A program made the position numbers and the translations under genes. 64,000 bases of DNA from contig CANNZV010001623.1 of assembly GCA_947561585.1 (NCBI GenBank), positions 1-64,000 of the forward strand, read 5' to 3'. The DNA is from Caprella mutica (lineage: Eukaryota > Arthropoda > Malacostraca > Amphipoda > Caprellidae). Positions 36,909-49,500 of this stretch are shown in pieces (the stretch's first letter is position 1; each line of letters opens with the position of its first letter). The notes under the pieces were generated by a model. That model had not been told where the DNA came from. It made no database searches and saw only the letters and a list, made by a program, of their open reading frames with translations.

Positions 36909-36931
36909 CGTATCCTCAGCGCTTGCCACCA
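36909..36931 (-). promoter_or_regulatory. tRNA-Leu-like primer binding site
   Basis: The minus strand reads TGGTGGCAAGCGCTGAGG two bases after the 5' LTR. It matches the complement of an animal tRNA-Leu 3' end (starting TGGTGGCAGCG) with a few changes. Confidence 0.65.
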
Positions 36932-36933
36932 AA

Positions 36934-37527
36934 TGTTACGATCACTTCTTGGGTTTGAGAATTGACACTAGACTTTCAAATTTTAATGGGAATGTATGTG
37001 AAATTATCCCTTCAGAACTAATTGTTTATTCTTTATTTCCATGATTTAGTAACTGATCTAATTAATGTCTATCAATTACACAGGAAATGAAAGCGGATAA
37101 TGACCGGTTCAATTTCATTATAGGCATAAATATAAAAAATACACAGTTTGGCAAATATGGACTTATTGCGGATAATCGAAAAGAGGGTAAAATGTAGAGC
37201 GCTCTGTGGTTGTTAACCCCACAAAGTCTCGAGCCAATCTAACAGAGGACCAAAAAACTAAGACAGGAAAGCGTCAGATTTAGGCTTATTTTCGAATCGA
37301 CTACGAACAGCTCATTATATACCTAGGCCTTATATTCAATAGTAATCCTACGGATACAATAAGAATGTCTTACGATGGTATTTTAACGGACTTTTAGGAT
37401 AAGGGTTAAAAGAGAGGATGTAAGCAATTAACATCATTCGATACTTTTGAGAAAGAAACAATGTTATTTCAAGAGTTATTGAAATATATAGGTATAGCTA
37501 TTCTTATTGAAATTATAGTTCATAACA
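36934..37527 (-). repeat. 5' LTR of the non-autonomous element
   Basis: This 594 bp LTR, TGTTACGATC to CATAACA on the plus strand, is followed by the target duplication ATAC (37528-37531). It contains the 22 bp missing from the other LTR. Confidence 0.85.
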
Positions 37528-39669
37528 ATACTACTAATTAATAGTGAAAAGTTATTTTTTTATTTGTTTAACCATCACATGTTCCAAACGCCACAAGCAC
37601 CTTAGGAAATTAATGCACACAAAAAACAATATAGAAAAAATCATAAAGATTTACATAGAGAAAACAAAATAGAAATTTACACAGAAAAACATCACATAGA
37701 AAACATCATAATGATTTACATAGAGAAAACATTTTAGATATTTACACAGAGAAAACATCACATAGAAAACATAATAGATATTTGAATGCAGTTGATAAAT
37801 AGAGAGCTGGCGTATATGCATCAATAGGGGAGAGGACAATATGAAGGGGGAGAATTCTATTTCGTCACAGAACAATTCTGAATGGTTTCTTCGGAGTGTT
37901 TTAGTATTGTTTGTTCGAAATTTAATTCTAAGAAAGAGTCATATAGGAATGAGAATTTGTAAACAATATTTAATTCATTTGACATTTCTTTCTCGTCTAA
38001 AAGTGAGAAAACATATCTTTTAAATGAATGTAACGAATCATATTTTATTTTGAAAAGTGAAAACATCAATTAATTAATTTATAGTTAACAGAGTATTTAA
38101 ATCTGAAACTATTTTCAAATATATTTATTGACTTCATGTCAACGCAGACCAAAAGAATCAATAATAAAATATCATTTATTGTATTGGTCATAATGTTATT
38201 GATATCATACTAGGAATACCAACTGTCTTAAAGAAAACAGTACATAGTTTTAAGTCCAATTATGCTGGTATATACTCGTTGTATTCCAGCAATTAATAAC
38301 TTATTTAGCGCAACTGTAAAACAAATGTAGGATTAGATACTATAAAGATGTGGGATTAGATCCTCTATGCCACAATAGTACTAGAATTTATAGTTGCCTA
38401 CTCAGTATGCGATTATATCTTACAAGAACTGTGTTACTGCTTTGTTTATTGTTGTTTAAACTAATTATAAGAGGTAACTATTGTTTTATTTATGTTTCAG
38501 CTTAACTATCAAGTATTCAAGTTTAAGCTAGTATTATGTTAAAGTGGAGGTACGTTGTATATCATTATTTAGTTAAATAGGTACCTAGTGACCTCACTTG
38601 GTCACTTCATTTCTACATATTGTTATTATTTCGTTTGTACCTATTTGTTTATTAGTTTTTGTAACATTCTCATTCTATTACAGAATGATGTTTACATCGT
38701 TGGAATAAATGATTGACCCTCAACGACGAGTTTTCCTCCAACAAACACATCATCTTAAAGAAAAAATCACTAGAAAAAAGGGATATTTTAAGTACATATT
38801 ACATTCAAATATCGATCTATGCATATCTGTAGCTACTGTCTATGAATTCTATATTAAAAAGGTTTGTTTCTTTTTAATCCAAGCGAGTATTCGTTTTCTA
38901 TTTTCTACTTTGCGAACATCATTCACAAGATTTTTCTTCAATTAAATCATCTCATCATTCAAAAAAGATATCTGCATTTGCTATTCCATGGAAATTATAA
39001 TATAACTTAAACTCTCCCTCTCAGATTATTTTCAAATTACAATAATTTTACTTGTGCAAAATTTCAAGCAAGAAAAATGTACTTAATTTTATTCAGGATG
39101 ATATAAAAACATAAATCAGTCGAGGTTTATACACTATTTATAGACATAAATCCATATGCATGTATGTAGGTTATGCTATAATTTATAAAATAAAGGATGT
39201 ATGAGCTTAGAGGACATTTGAATACTCGCATGTCATCCTAAGGAACCTAAGCACGCTATACTGTAATTCAGTAAAAGCAACACCGGTCTGCTATTTAGAT
39301 AATTAGAAGATACAGTTTGAGGGCAACATTTGAAGTCACAAATGATATGAATCGTCATCATTAGCATACACTTCTATCACTCAGTTTCTGTTAAAATAAT
39401 GGAAGTGCGTTCAATGGATTGCATAATGCATATACTTTATGTGATCAAAGAATCATGCAATTGATTCAGGGAAAATACTATGATTGGAATCAACATTTTA
39501 ATACTTAAACGGGCAAATAGCCTTTATGGCTGGGATTCCATTTTTTATAATTTACTAACTATGGTGCATTTGTATTTGCGGTGTAAGATATCGTACAACT
39601 GCGTTTCAGCTAATATTAGGTGACATAATTAATTTTCTTTCAAATAGATCGAAAAAGTACAGTAAAAAT
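37528..39669. other. AT-rich region with a short internal repeat
   Basis: At 37610-37780, degenerate units of ACATAGAAAACATCATA and TTTACACAGAGAAAACA form an imperfect array. The rest has no recognisable gene or element. Confidence 0.45.
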
Positions 39670-39783
39670 AGTGGCCGGTCAATTGATTCCAAGTCAAAAT
39701 ATCTGTGGACATTTAATCCCTGGTCATTTGATCCTCGTACCATTCGATACCCGGTCAATTGGTCCCTGGTCAGTTGATTCCCG
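39670..39783. repeat. GGTCAATTGATTCC degenerate array
   Basis: About seven imperfect 15 bp units occur, such as CCGGTCAATTGATTC, CTGGTCATTTGATCC and CCGGTCAATTGGTCC. The array begins at AGTGGCCGG, which fits the NGTNNNNGG end pattern. No inverse partner array or target duplication was found. Confidence 0.65.
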
Positions 39784-40839
39784 TTCATATTTTTGGTTGG
39801 GATATATACTTAGCATACAATAATTTATTACGATCTATATTTCTACATAAAAATTGTCATCTACGATTTAAATGCAAAAAAGTAAAATTGGATGGCTCTA
39901 TGAATAGAGAAACACTGTTTACATATTAAAAATAAATAAAATGCTCTATAATATGTTAAATTAATTCATGGCAGTAATTTCAGACAAGCTTGAGTTTGTA
40001 AGTGACCATATTACTAATTTTAAAAGTTACGCATTAAGGTGCATGGGTCACAGAATTGTTAACAACTCTATAATATAGATACGAATTTTTATCTTCTATG
40101 TATCTATATACTAGAAATGATAATAATTATTACATCTATAAATACATAATAGGGATCTTCATAATTAATCACACTGTTTCAAGATAATCATCATAACCTA
40201 TCAATCCACCAACTGATCATTTAACATCCTATATTATTTATCATTTACAGTTCAATAATGAATTGGAAAGTAAAAACTCTACGACAAGATAGACAACTCT
40301 TCTTCTTCTGAATTCATTAATAATTCAGTATACATACATTATCTATACTCGTGTATAATAAATGATTAAGTTGGCAGTATTATTTTGAAATAATTCACTT
40401 AAATACATTACGACAGAATTCATTAATATATTTAGAAAATATCTTACTGTTGCTGGTGTATATATTTAAAAAGATGAATGTATTCATTTCAATTGGAATT
40501 CAGTCGTTATCATTATTTATATTTTACTTTCATCATTCTAGACTTTACAAATTAAATAAGTTAAATAAACTGATATTATAGGTTGAATATAGAAATCCAT
40601 TAGTAAAGCTCATAAAGATACCATAAATAATATATGGTGTTTTTCTCTACGGTAAATCTTTAGCTAAATATCCTTGCTATATGGGAGAGTGTGTCCCCTG
40701 AAGACTATTGATGAGAGTGATTAGAACAGAGGAGAAACAAACTGTCACCCTCACAAAAGATGAGAAATGTCATCCATTTGTTACTCTCTTAACAGAAATG
40801 TCAGACCAAATAAATGGTAGACTAATCTATTTACAGTAC

Positions 40840-41480
40840 AGGATGATTCAGAAGTACAGCAAACATTTTTGCGTATCAAATTATTCATTCAAAACTGAAA
40901 ATCGTTTTTTTTTATAGTGTGATAATCTTCTTCTTTCAGTCATCTGAATTTGAAGTTCTTACTTTGTTTCATGGCTGTATATCGAAATATAGTGATCAAG
41001 CTCCACAAAGAAGGCTGGAGAGACTGATTCATCCATTACAAAGAAGTTGATATTGAGTTATTCGACTGTCTGAATTTTTTTTAAAGTTCAAGAAAACTAA
41101 TTCACCTCTGATAAACCTTGACGAGGCCGTAGAAATAGTGTAATTACTTAAGTGTAACAAATCAAGAATACTCATGTTTAAGAACATAGTGTAGCAAATT
41201 AAGAACACGCAGGATATGATGTTTCGAAACTCACGTCGAAATTGACTACAGAAGCCAGTCTTAGAAAAACTTCAATCTATCGAAATTTCCCATCTTTCAA
41301 TAAAAGCTGCTCTATTTTACAGATTTTCATTTGATAGTCAGTTATCTATGAAGAGCTTAATGAGTATGGGTGAAGGCATTTACCACGATACTTGGAAAAA
41401 CGCTTGCTCTACTTTGATTCGCTGAGAGGAAAGGTAACCTCTGTCCATGTAGTTTGCCCGTCCTGACTCCTGACCACAAA
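40840..41480 (+). pseudogene. Tc1/mariner-type transposase relic
   Basis: The segment opens with TACAGGATGATTCAGAAGTA, which resembles a mariner-type end. It then shows plus-strand words expected at the N-terminus of Tc1-like transposases (RNIVIKLHKEGW near 40985-41025) and, after stops, SKLTTEASLRKTSIYRNF (about 41235-41290). Multiple stops and frameshifts break it. No right-hand inverted repeat was identified. The assignment rests on short words and could be wrong. Confidence 0.35.
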
Positions 41481-43824
41481 TACAATAGCATATAGGGATG
41501 AGACTAAAGAGGTGATGTAAGTGGTAAATGGGTATTATATTATATTTCAATTGCAAATATTAACGAAAACTATCTTTTTTAAAAACAAAACATTAAATAA
41601 TTTATCTTTAAAATTCTGACGATTAAAAAATGATTTACAAGTAAAGTGTAAAATTATACCTTATTTGTTAATATAAAAGTTCCATTCTGTAGATTTATTT
41701 GATTAAATTGGAACATGTAGGAAAAAATTATTTGCTAAATCTAAGAGTGAAGTATAGTAACTGTAAATATTAGGTAATTAGAAAATATAATTGAGAGAGT
41801 TGTATCCTTAAGTATTAAAACTCAAAAACAATTAATCTTAACTACCGAATAATCAACAATAAATTATAAAAATGTAATGAAATTAATGTATATTTTCCAC
41901 AGATATCACAAACACAGAACGTATTTCTCGAATGACTAAAATTCTTATAATGGCCCAATAGTAGCCCAGTTTAGCTACCTGGAATTAAGGGCTACAGTAA
42001 TTCAGTATATTTGCCATGTCATTTTAAGTCAACTGCATATATACTGAATTTCTTAATGAATAAATAAATGAATAACTCTTATCTTAAAATACGATTTGAA
42101 GAGAAATTCCATTACAGTAATAATGCTTACTATTTATTCATTTGAACATTAGATGGTTTTACATTTTTACCAATATTCTTAACAATGATTTCCATTATAA
42201 AGGAAACATGCAAATACTCTACTGAAATAATTTCCCTTGATATAACAAAAGGCATAAACTTGAAAGACTGAGAAGCAATTCATTGCATTTTTATCCTTCC
42301 ATAGACCATTCCTCGCCAGTGCATATTATTTAGATACTATTAACTCTCCTGCATTTCTGAGCCGCTTGAAACCCAAGTCCCAGAAAGTAAATCCATAAGC
42401 CTGTCCTCCTCAGTGAATAAATAGTCAAATTATAGCTTTTCCTGTGGCCCCATTCAAAATATTGACACAATCCATATTGGAGAGACGACAGAAACGACAC
42501 ATTGTGTCACCAGAGAAAATTTATTTACTGCACCAATGGCCGCTTTAACGTCTCTGACAAAAACCTCTGCCAATAAACTGAGCGTGATTTGCACTTTTGA
42601 TAGAAACAAGAAAAAACTGATTGAATATATGTTTATTCACACTCATAATATATAAAGGTGTGTTTTTTTATCATGTAAAGCCGAATTTTATTAATTTAAA
42701 TGTACAAAATGTACAAAAATGTAAAATTGAGTTATTGGGGACAAATATAATTTGATTAGCAATCGAAAAATAATTTTATTGCTTAATATTTTCATTTAAA
42801 TATATGAAATATTACAGTGGTAAAATATAGTGCTAATATTTAGCTGTTTAAACCTGCATCATTATTACCTTTGAAAAGACGGTATACTTATAAAGTTATA
42901 TGCATCCATTATTTGTCTATTTTTTCATAAATTTGGATTAAAATGAAATCACAATGCTGAGGAATATAATAATCAATATCGATTATCTCAATAATCACAT
43001 TAAATGGAATATTGTATAAATGAGAATTTAAAACTCATCTTCTTCACATTCATAAGGGGGTATTTATATGTATATTTTTTTTTAAATTATTTATTGCTTC
43101 TTTTTGATTACCTTGTATAACTGCATGATTTGAATACAATTACAACAAAACTGACCAATCTAATACATATAGTTTTTTTAGTCTACTGATAGAGCCTAAT
43201 GAGTTTGACTATCAGAATGTTAGGGATGGTATGACTATGTGTTTAAAAAACACATGTCTTGTTTATGAACTTACGGTACCACATTTTTAGACGTTTTCAG
43301 TATATATATGTACTAAAGTATTGTGTACCAAATTTCAAGTAAAATATTAAACATATAAGTAGAAATAAATACATAGGTATATAAAACATTGGCAACTGAG
43401 AGAGCAGAACTTTGATTGAGTGGAGTGTGACCCAATCACAGCTCGCGCATGTGTGTGTTCTCCATGAAAATGTGGACTGATGTGTGCTTAGAGGCTAACC
43501 TAATTTCAACGTTGCCACATGTCACCCCAGTAACATTAATTTCCTTATTTACTTGATTTACGTCGATACGTAAATATTTGGTATTTAACAAAGTCAAGAA
43601 AGGCTGGTAAATTTAAAGGAATGACATGAAAGATATATAGTAATTTAAAAAGGATGTGCTAATAAAACACATGTCAAACTCTTTAGTGTTTGACATCTCA
43701 ATGTTACTAATTCAACTCATGAGTTGCAGAACTGAGTGAAATGTCACATCCGTTAATAGACTGATAAAGTGCTTTTAACTTGACTCCCTGCCATTCTATT
43801 TTAATATATAGGTTATGTTTACAT
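41481..43824. other. Gene-free AT-rich stretch
   Basis: No gene is recognised. Two small inverted-repeat features are visible: TGTCAAACTC with GTGTTTGACA near 43668-43692, enclosed by GGATGTG (43652) and CACATCC (43745), which could be a ~100 bp MITE. A GC-richer patch at 43390-43530 has no frame. Confidence 0.4.
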
Positions 43825-44787
43825 CGTGCGCGGACAGAATGCCTATGGACAGAATGCCTACGGACAAAATGCCTAACGGACAAAATGCCTAACGGACAAA
43901 ATGCCTAACAGACAAAATGCCTAAAATGCATTTATATTTATTTCAAATATTGAAATTGTGGACAAAATTTAAAATAAGTTAGACCAAGTGGAAACAAAGA
44001 GTTTTGTGTCAGAGATAGTTTACTAAATCACTCTCACATTGAATATGAACATTTCTAACTCAGCATGTTTAGTGTCAGCACTCTCTTATTTCATCTCACT
44101 GTGTTTGTGATTTATCACTAAAGTGTTTGCTCTATTTATCAAATTGCTCTAAAAAATAATCTTCCCAAATCTTGCCATTTTTAATATTGTTTATTCTTTT
44201 AGATAGCTATAATCATCTTCAACCTATGATTCTAAAGTGATGTATATAGTTGCTTTTGATATTCTAAAGCAAGTTAAGTAATTACAATGTTTATATAAGT
44301 TAGTACTGACATGCATTTAACTACTCTGCTTATAAAAAATGCCACCAATATTTGTTTTATTCAACTACCTTTATAGTATTAGAAGTTCCGATGGAAAAAA
44401 TTCAGTATTCTTTATGGGATGTAACTGGGACGTAGTATACATTTTTTTTCTTATGTTTTACATAAATTTAAAAAAATATTATTTGATGTTCAATTATGAT
44501 AAGTTATATTACAATATAATGTATTCTGTTCTTTATTTACTAATAATCAATCCATTACAGATATCACTTCATGTTTTCTATTCTGCCCTTTTATTTAAAT
44601 ATGGAGTTAATTCTTCCATTCACTTTGCAACATCCTTTTACGTCATTATTTTACAATTTCCATTTTCTTTATTCATATATTTTGTATTTTAGGCATTTTG
44701 TCCGTTAGGCATTCTGTCCGTTAGGCATTTTGTCTGTAGGCATTTTGTCCGTAGGTATTTTGTCCGTAGACATTCTGTCCTAGTACC
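43825..44787. mobile_element. 963 bp foldback-like element with minisatellite ends and perfect 9 bp TSD
   Basis: The left end CGTGCGCGG leads into six ~16 bp units (ACGGACAAAATGCCTA). The right end carries six inverse units (TTAGGCATTTTGTCCG) and finishes CCTAGTACC, i.e. GGTACTAGG read inward. The flanks are TGTTTACAT at 43816-43824 and 44788-44796, a perfect 9 bp duplication, so the boundaries are exact. The ~770 bp interior is AT-rich. Its longest frame (44339-44692, 117 codons) is rich in F, Y, I and L with no known domain and is probably composition-driven. A single-stranded copy would fold into a stem of ~90 bp. Confidence 0.85.
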
Positions 44788-45090
44788 TGTTTACATACCT
44801 TGAGATATATATTGTATCCATTAAATCACTTTCATTTCAACATTTATATTTATAACTATAGCTTGATATTCGTGAGTTTCGGTATCTCGCCACATTTTCG
44901 TTCTAAATATTCAAACTATACTGTGAGCAAGAAGCCGGTATTTTTCACGTAATTCATGTCTATTTAGTACCTGATAACTTTTTTTATTTTATAACCATGT
45001 GGATTACATAAAAACGCATTTTTATTTAATATTTTTTTTGCTTTATTCTGATAATCTATAGCTCCATTAGCGCTTCTTTGAAATGCTCTA

Positions 45091-45109
45091 GGGGGTCATC
45101 ATGACCCCC
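45091..45109. promoter_or_regulatory. Perfect 19 bp palindrome
   Basis: GGGGGTCATCATGACCCCC has 9-base arms around a central C, in AT-rich surroundings. It contains GGGTCA half-sites as an inverted repeat spaced by three, a layout recognised by some nuclear receptors. No gene is nearby to regulate. Confidence 0.35.
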
Positions 45110-46426
45110 TCCATGTTACTTCTAGGGTTAATATCAAGAAATTTATGTTTTTCAGCTACACTTTACATATATAGATACTCTCAAAATACGTCATTATTGG
45201 TATGAATAAATATTATATTAATCGGCATAACTGCTTTGAGCTGATGATGTTTTTTATAGCAATAAACCGCATTACAATGAATTGGTTTTCACTTTTTGGT
45301 AAGGAAAAATGCAAAAAAAAAAGATATCCAAGGAGAGTAGAAATTTCCAAATGGAAGTTATTCCCAGAGATAATATATCAAAGCAAACTAATTTTTTTTG
45401 AAATATTCTCTCATTTCTCTCAGTGTACTATTACTTCACATTCAAAATGTTTCTTAATCATTCACGCATTCATCAGTTCTGCATTTTCCACATTCATTTT
45501 CATTAGCTGCATCTCCTAGCCATGCACTCTCTCCCCAGATACGCAACAATTCTGAATTCTGCAAATACGATAAAAATGACGAGATAATAAATGAAGAGTC
45601 GTTTGTGTTCCTTTGCAGATAATCCAATGCACTGTTTTCTCTGAGGATGACATTGTCGTGCACGAATATTCATGGAATGGCATTACTTTGTTTCTAACAA
45701 TTCATTGAAGTCTCATTTGGAATGGTAGTTTGATGTGTAATCTATTCTGAAAATATGTATTATTCATGAATTCCAGAGTGAATTAAGATCATTGCATTCC
45801 TGCCACTTAAACACACAAATGTATTACCACTATAGTGTATATTAATTCATTCAGAGGAGATCTCAAAAGAAGTCTTGTTCATTAGGATGAATAGATACAC
45901 TCGCATGATGTAAGAACCAAATACAGGATGTCTCATAAAAAAGGGGACCAAATTTGTTACATTCTATCTAAAATTACTATGTGCAAACTACTCGTGAACA
46001 AGATTTCCCTTACTAGATACAGGCATACATTTCATTAAAATACCGATTGATGGAAAACTAAACAGGAATCTCTTCAAGCTACAATCTACATCCAGGATAC
46101 AAACTGTGAAATTGAAATCTAGATACCTAGATCTATTCATCCCAAGCAACCATGACACATGGTGCCAACATGGGTACTAGATGGCTAGGTGGGCAAGAGA
46201 TGGCAGACTGAAAAGTAGCCTTGAAATTACATGGGGTTTTTGTGGTTTTCCATTCTCATGGAATGTTACTTTTGGAGAAGGTAGGTTCAATGTGGCGAAT
46301 CTATCCCATTGAATTGTCATATTGGCTCAACCTGATTACTATATAGCGTATGGATGAAACTTGATTAACATATCGGCTACATCTTTGGCCAAGATGGTTT
46401 CAACATAACAGCCCATGCTGTCACCA

Positions 46427-46560
46427 GGTGTGCAGACGTTTCGTCGACAGTGGTTTCGTTGACAGATGTTTCGTTGACAGACATTTCGTCGACAAGACGT
46501 TTCGTCGACAGGACGTTTCGTCGACAGGACGTTTCGTCGACAATACGTTCCGTCGACAAA
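46427..46560. repeat. GTTTCGTCGACAG minisatellite
   Basis: Seven or eight units of about 17-18 bp (GACGTTTCGTCGACAG) carry the palindrome GTCGAC. CpG content is strikingly high for this window. The array is preceded by GGTGTGCAG, which differs from GGTGCGCGG (the right end of the 12534 element) only by two CpG-type transitions. Overlapping frames on both strands come from the repeat. No inverse partner was found. Confidence 0.8.
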
Positions 46561-49500
46561 TTTTCGTAAAATGGATATTGACACACTCTAATGTTACAGA
46601 ACATGTACTTTTTAACAAAATAATGTATCAAACAGTACCAATAAGATTTGTCAACCTAGTGCCCACATGGGCCCCATTAACTTTTGGTGCTTGGGATATG
46701 GCGGACAAATTTCAGTCAAAACTTGAAATATTTCTTCACTTTCTCATAACTAATTTTATACATATATATAAATCAACAAGAGCATCCGATTATGAAAACT
46801 CAAATGCTTTCCAAAAGGTTCTGTATACATTTTTGTATTGGTTCTCTAACAGTATATCTTCTTTTTCTTTGTAATATATTATCCCTCTTTACTTATCTAA
46901 TAGGTATTTTCCCTCATTACTAAAATTATTCATAGACAAAAGAACTCGATAATATTAGCATAAGATCTATATAAGCTATAATAATTAGTTAATATATTAT
47001 AATGTTAAAGCACTATTATACTAATCTATTGTTCTAATCAAATCCATTAACTCAATCTACCAATATGTCCTGTTGATCATTTCCCAAGTAACCAGATGGT
47101 CTAAGTGGAAATAGCTGTCACTGCTATCAATTTCCCTGCCTCCAAATCAGCTGGTAACATCTCAGAGCCAAATTGAAGTCAGTGTGTCCTCATCTAACCT
47201 AATTTATACCAACAGAGTCTGCTGGCGAAGGAAATGTTAGTGGATATACTCTTACAGTTACCCAACAGGAGGGCAAACAAGAGGGGAAATATACTATCAT
47301 TTGACTCGAGATCACAAAAAGAAGGTTTTGTCAATGGATATCACATTGTTATTTGTATGCAACTGGTACAGTTTATAAATCCCTGCCGAACATTATATAT
47401 AATCTGAAGGTATGAAGAGAAAATAATTACAACAATTCTGCATGCTCCAAGAATGTTTGGAATATTATTTTCCTGTGAAACGTTGAATTTGAATCTTCGT
47501 GCTTTGAATAATTTGTTGGCTAAACTCTAAAGTGAAATTTGTTCAATCTTCCAACCTTTTCTTTTATGCCAAGATACATTTATAAAATTAAATAATTCCA
47601 CAAGTTACTATATTATCATATTTAGTTTGATGATATTATCATCAATCAACTTTGATGGTATAGGGTCTATAAACTATAGAGAGTATATTAAATAATTATT
47701 ATTCGATGATATTCTCCACCTTTAATTCATGCATTTCATGATCAAAGTCACACTTTAGTAATTAGACAAATGCAAAGGTTTGTTGTTGTTGTTGTTGTTG
47801 TACCCAAAGGTTTGTTGTAAAGAAGTTTAATGCTAACATTCCATCACCTAAAGAATTTCTAACTAAACTTCATACCTTTGAAAACTTGTGACAAAAAACT
47901 TAGGACTAAAAACTTATTCAGAATATATAATTCTCATCTTGTAAGTGGATTATATTTCGGTATGAGCTTTCTCTTAATTATTAAATGCGATATTATTCAT
48001 TTAAATCTTATCAATAAGAGTATAATGTAATATCTAAAGTTTGTACTTTATATTTTGATGGCAAAATTAGATTAGGGGTTCATGAAAGTTTATTCTGAAA
48101 TTTTCATCTGAATTTCAATATTATAATAAGTCTTCTTAATTATGTATTCTCTTTCTCAAGGATTAACTCAATTAACTCATGTAAATTATAATCTACTTTA
48201 CTATAGCTCTTATCAACATGTATGTAAATTAGCAAAGTACAACATCATTTATTATGAAATAGGAAAGTGATCTTTGTTTTTAGTTACAAGATAATAGTAG
48301 AGGATTACTTTATAATATACTAGCCAAATTCAAACTACAATATAAAGATGTACAGAGTTTATTATCTTTGGAGAAAACAGCTTTAGTATTTCGATGGATT
48401 CCAATGCACTAAAAAATACGAATGAGCATATCTATGTAATTAAACATAAGAATTAAATGTGATGTTATATAGTATATTTATTTCTATATATGTTTTAGTA
48501 TATACAGTATACATATATATATATCTATAAAGGTTTAAAACAATAGTTTATTATCGTTGGTATTGACGTAATATTCATATACTCTTTATTAATTTTAGAG
48601 GCAGATTCCAAATCTCAAAAACCGCCCTTGTTTGTATTATTTATATTTATTTCCAATTATTTATGAAAAAACAATAAAACTGAATATTTCACTGATGCCA
48701 GAACATGTTCACAAACTTACGAATTAAGAACATGTATTTCCATCAAAATTTTCAATTGTATTATCTATAAAACGTGCCAGTGTTTCACAAATTTGCATTT
48801 GGTTCAGATATTGACGAAATAGTTGTTTGTGGTCTTTTATTAAATTTACTACATATTCGAGATTTATTGGATTTGCCTCTTATCTTCTCTACTCTTCCCC
48901 TATTATTCATTATGAATACTTTTTAAAATATTTATAAAATACATATATGAATTCATTTTGAATTTTTTTCAGTTACTCAGCTAACCTGGAATAATTTACA
49001 TAAATTATGATTTAAAACTCCTCACTTTTATATTATAAATTAGCAGTTATAAAATTTTGTAGGAACTCAAACTTTGAAGAAAATAAAGATGTAATCTTAA
49101 CAAGTTTCATTTATGATTTAAGTTTTTTAATCCTAATTCTTTAATCACCCAACTGTTTAAATAAATTTATTTGTACATTGCATACCAATTATTAAATGCA
49201 TAATGGAATATAAATTTATAATGAATTTTTTGTCTACCTTTTTTATAACGCCTAGGGCATGTTTTAGGCTAAAATTCACATTTACATAGAGCAATGTTAG
49301 ATAGATAACCATTTTGAAAGAATATGTTTAAAAAATAACTTTTTAATTTTCTATAAAGTTTAACGTCCTTTGGAAAGAATTTTATTAGTTTAAAATATAA
49401 AAACCTTATGTGGCATATGGCTACATTTATTTTTCCGCTTCTTATTGTCAGACTATGACTGCATTGAATACATTATTCATTGTCTGATGTTTTTCTAATG

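Larger units (their letters stand above)
32871..37527 (-). mobile_element. Complete non-autonomous LTR retrotransposon, 4.66 kb
   Basis: Two LTRs (32871-33442 and 36934-37527) start TGTTA and end TAACA, flanked by ATAC on both sides, a 4 bp target duplication. On the minus strand, a tRNA-Leu-like PBS follows the right LTR and a purine tract precedes the left LTR, fixing the orientation. The 3.49 kb interior encodes no recognisable Gag, protease, reverse transcriptase, RNase H or integrase; the longest frame has 138 codons of unknown sequence. It must have been copied by another element's enzymes, like the large non-autonomous LTR elements known from other genomes. Confidence 0.85.

Noticed and set aside
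44339..44692. 117-codon plus-strand frame inside the 43825 element, as a possible transposase or membrane protein
   Set aside because: Its composition is almost entirely F, Y, I, L and N, as expected from AT-rich DNA read in one frame, with no catalytic motif.
46428..46874. 148-codon plus-strand frame starting in the GTCGAC array
   Set aside because: The first third is repeat-derived and the rest shows no domain and runs through AT-rich DNA. Overlapping frames on both strands are open for the same reason.
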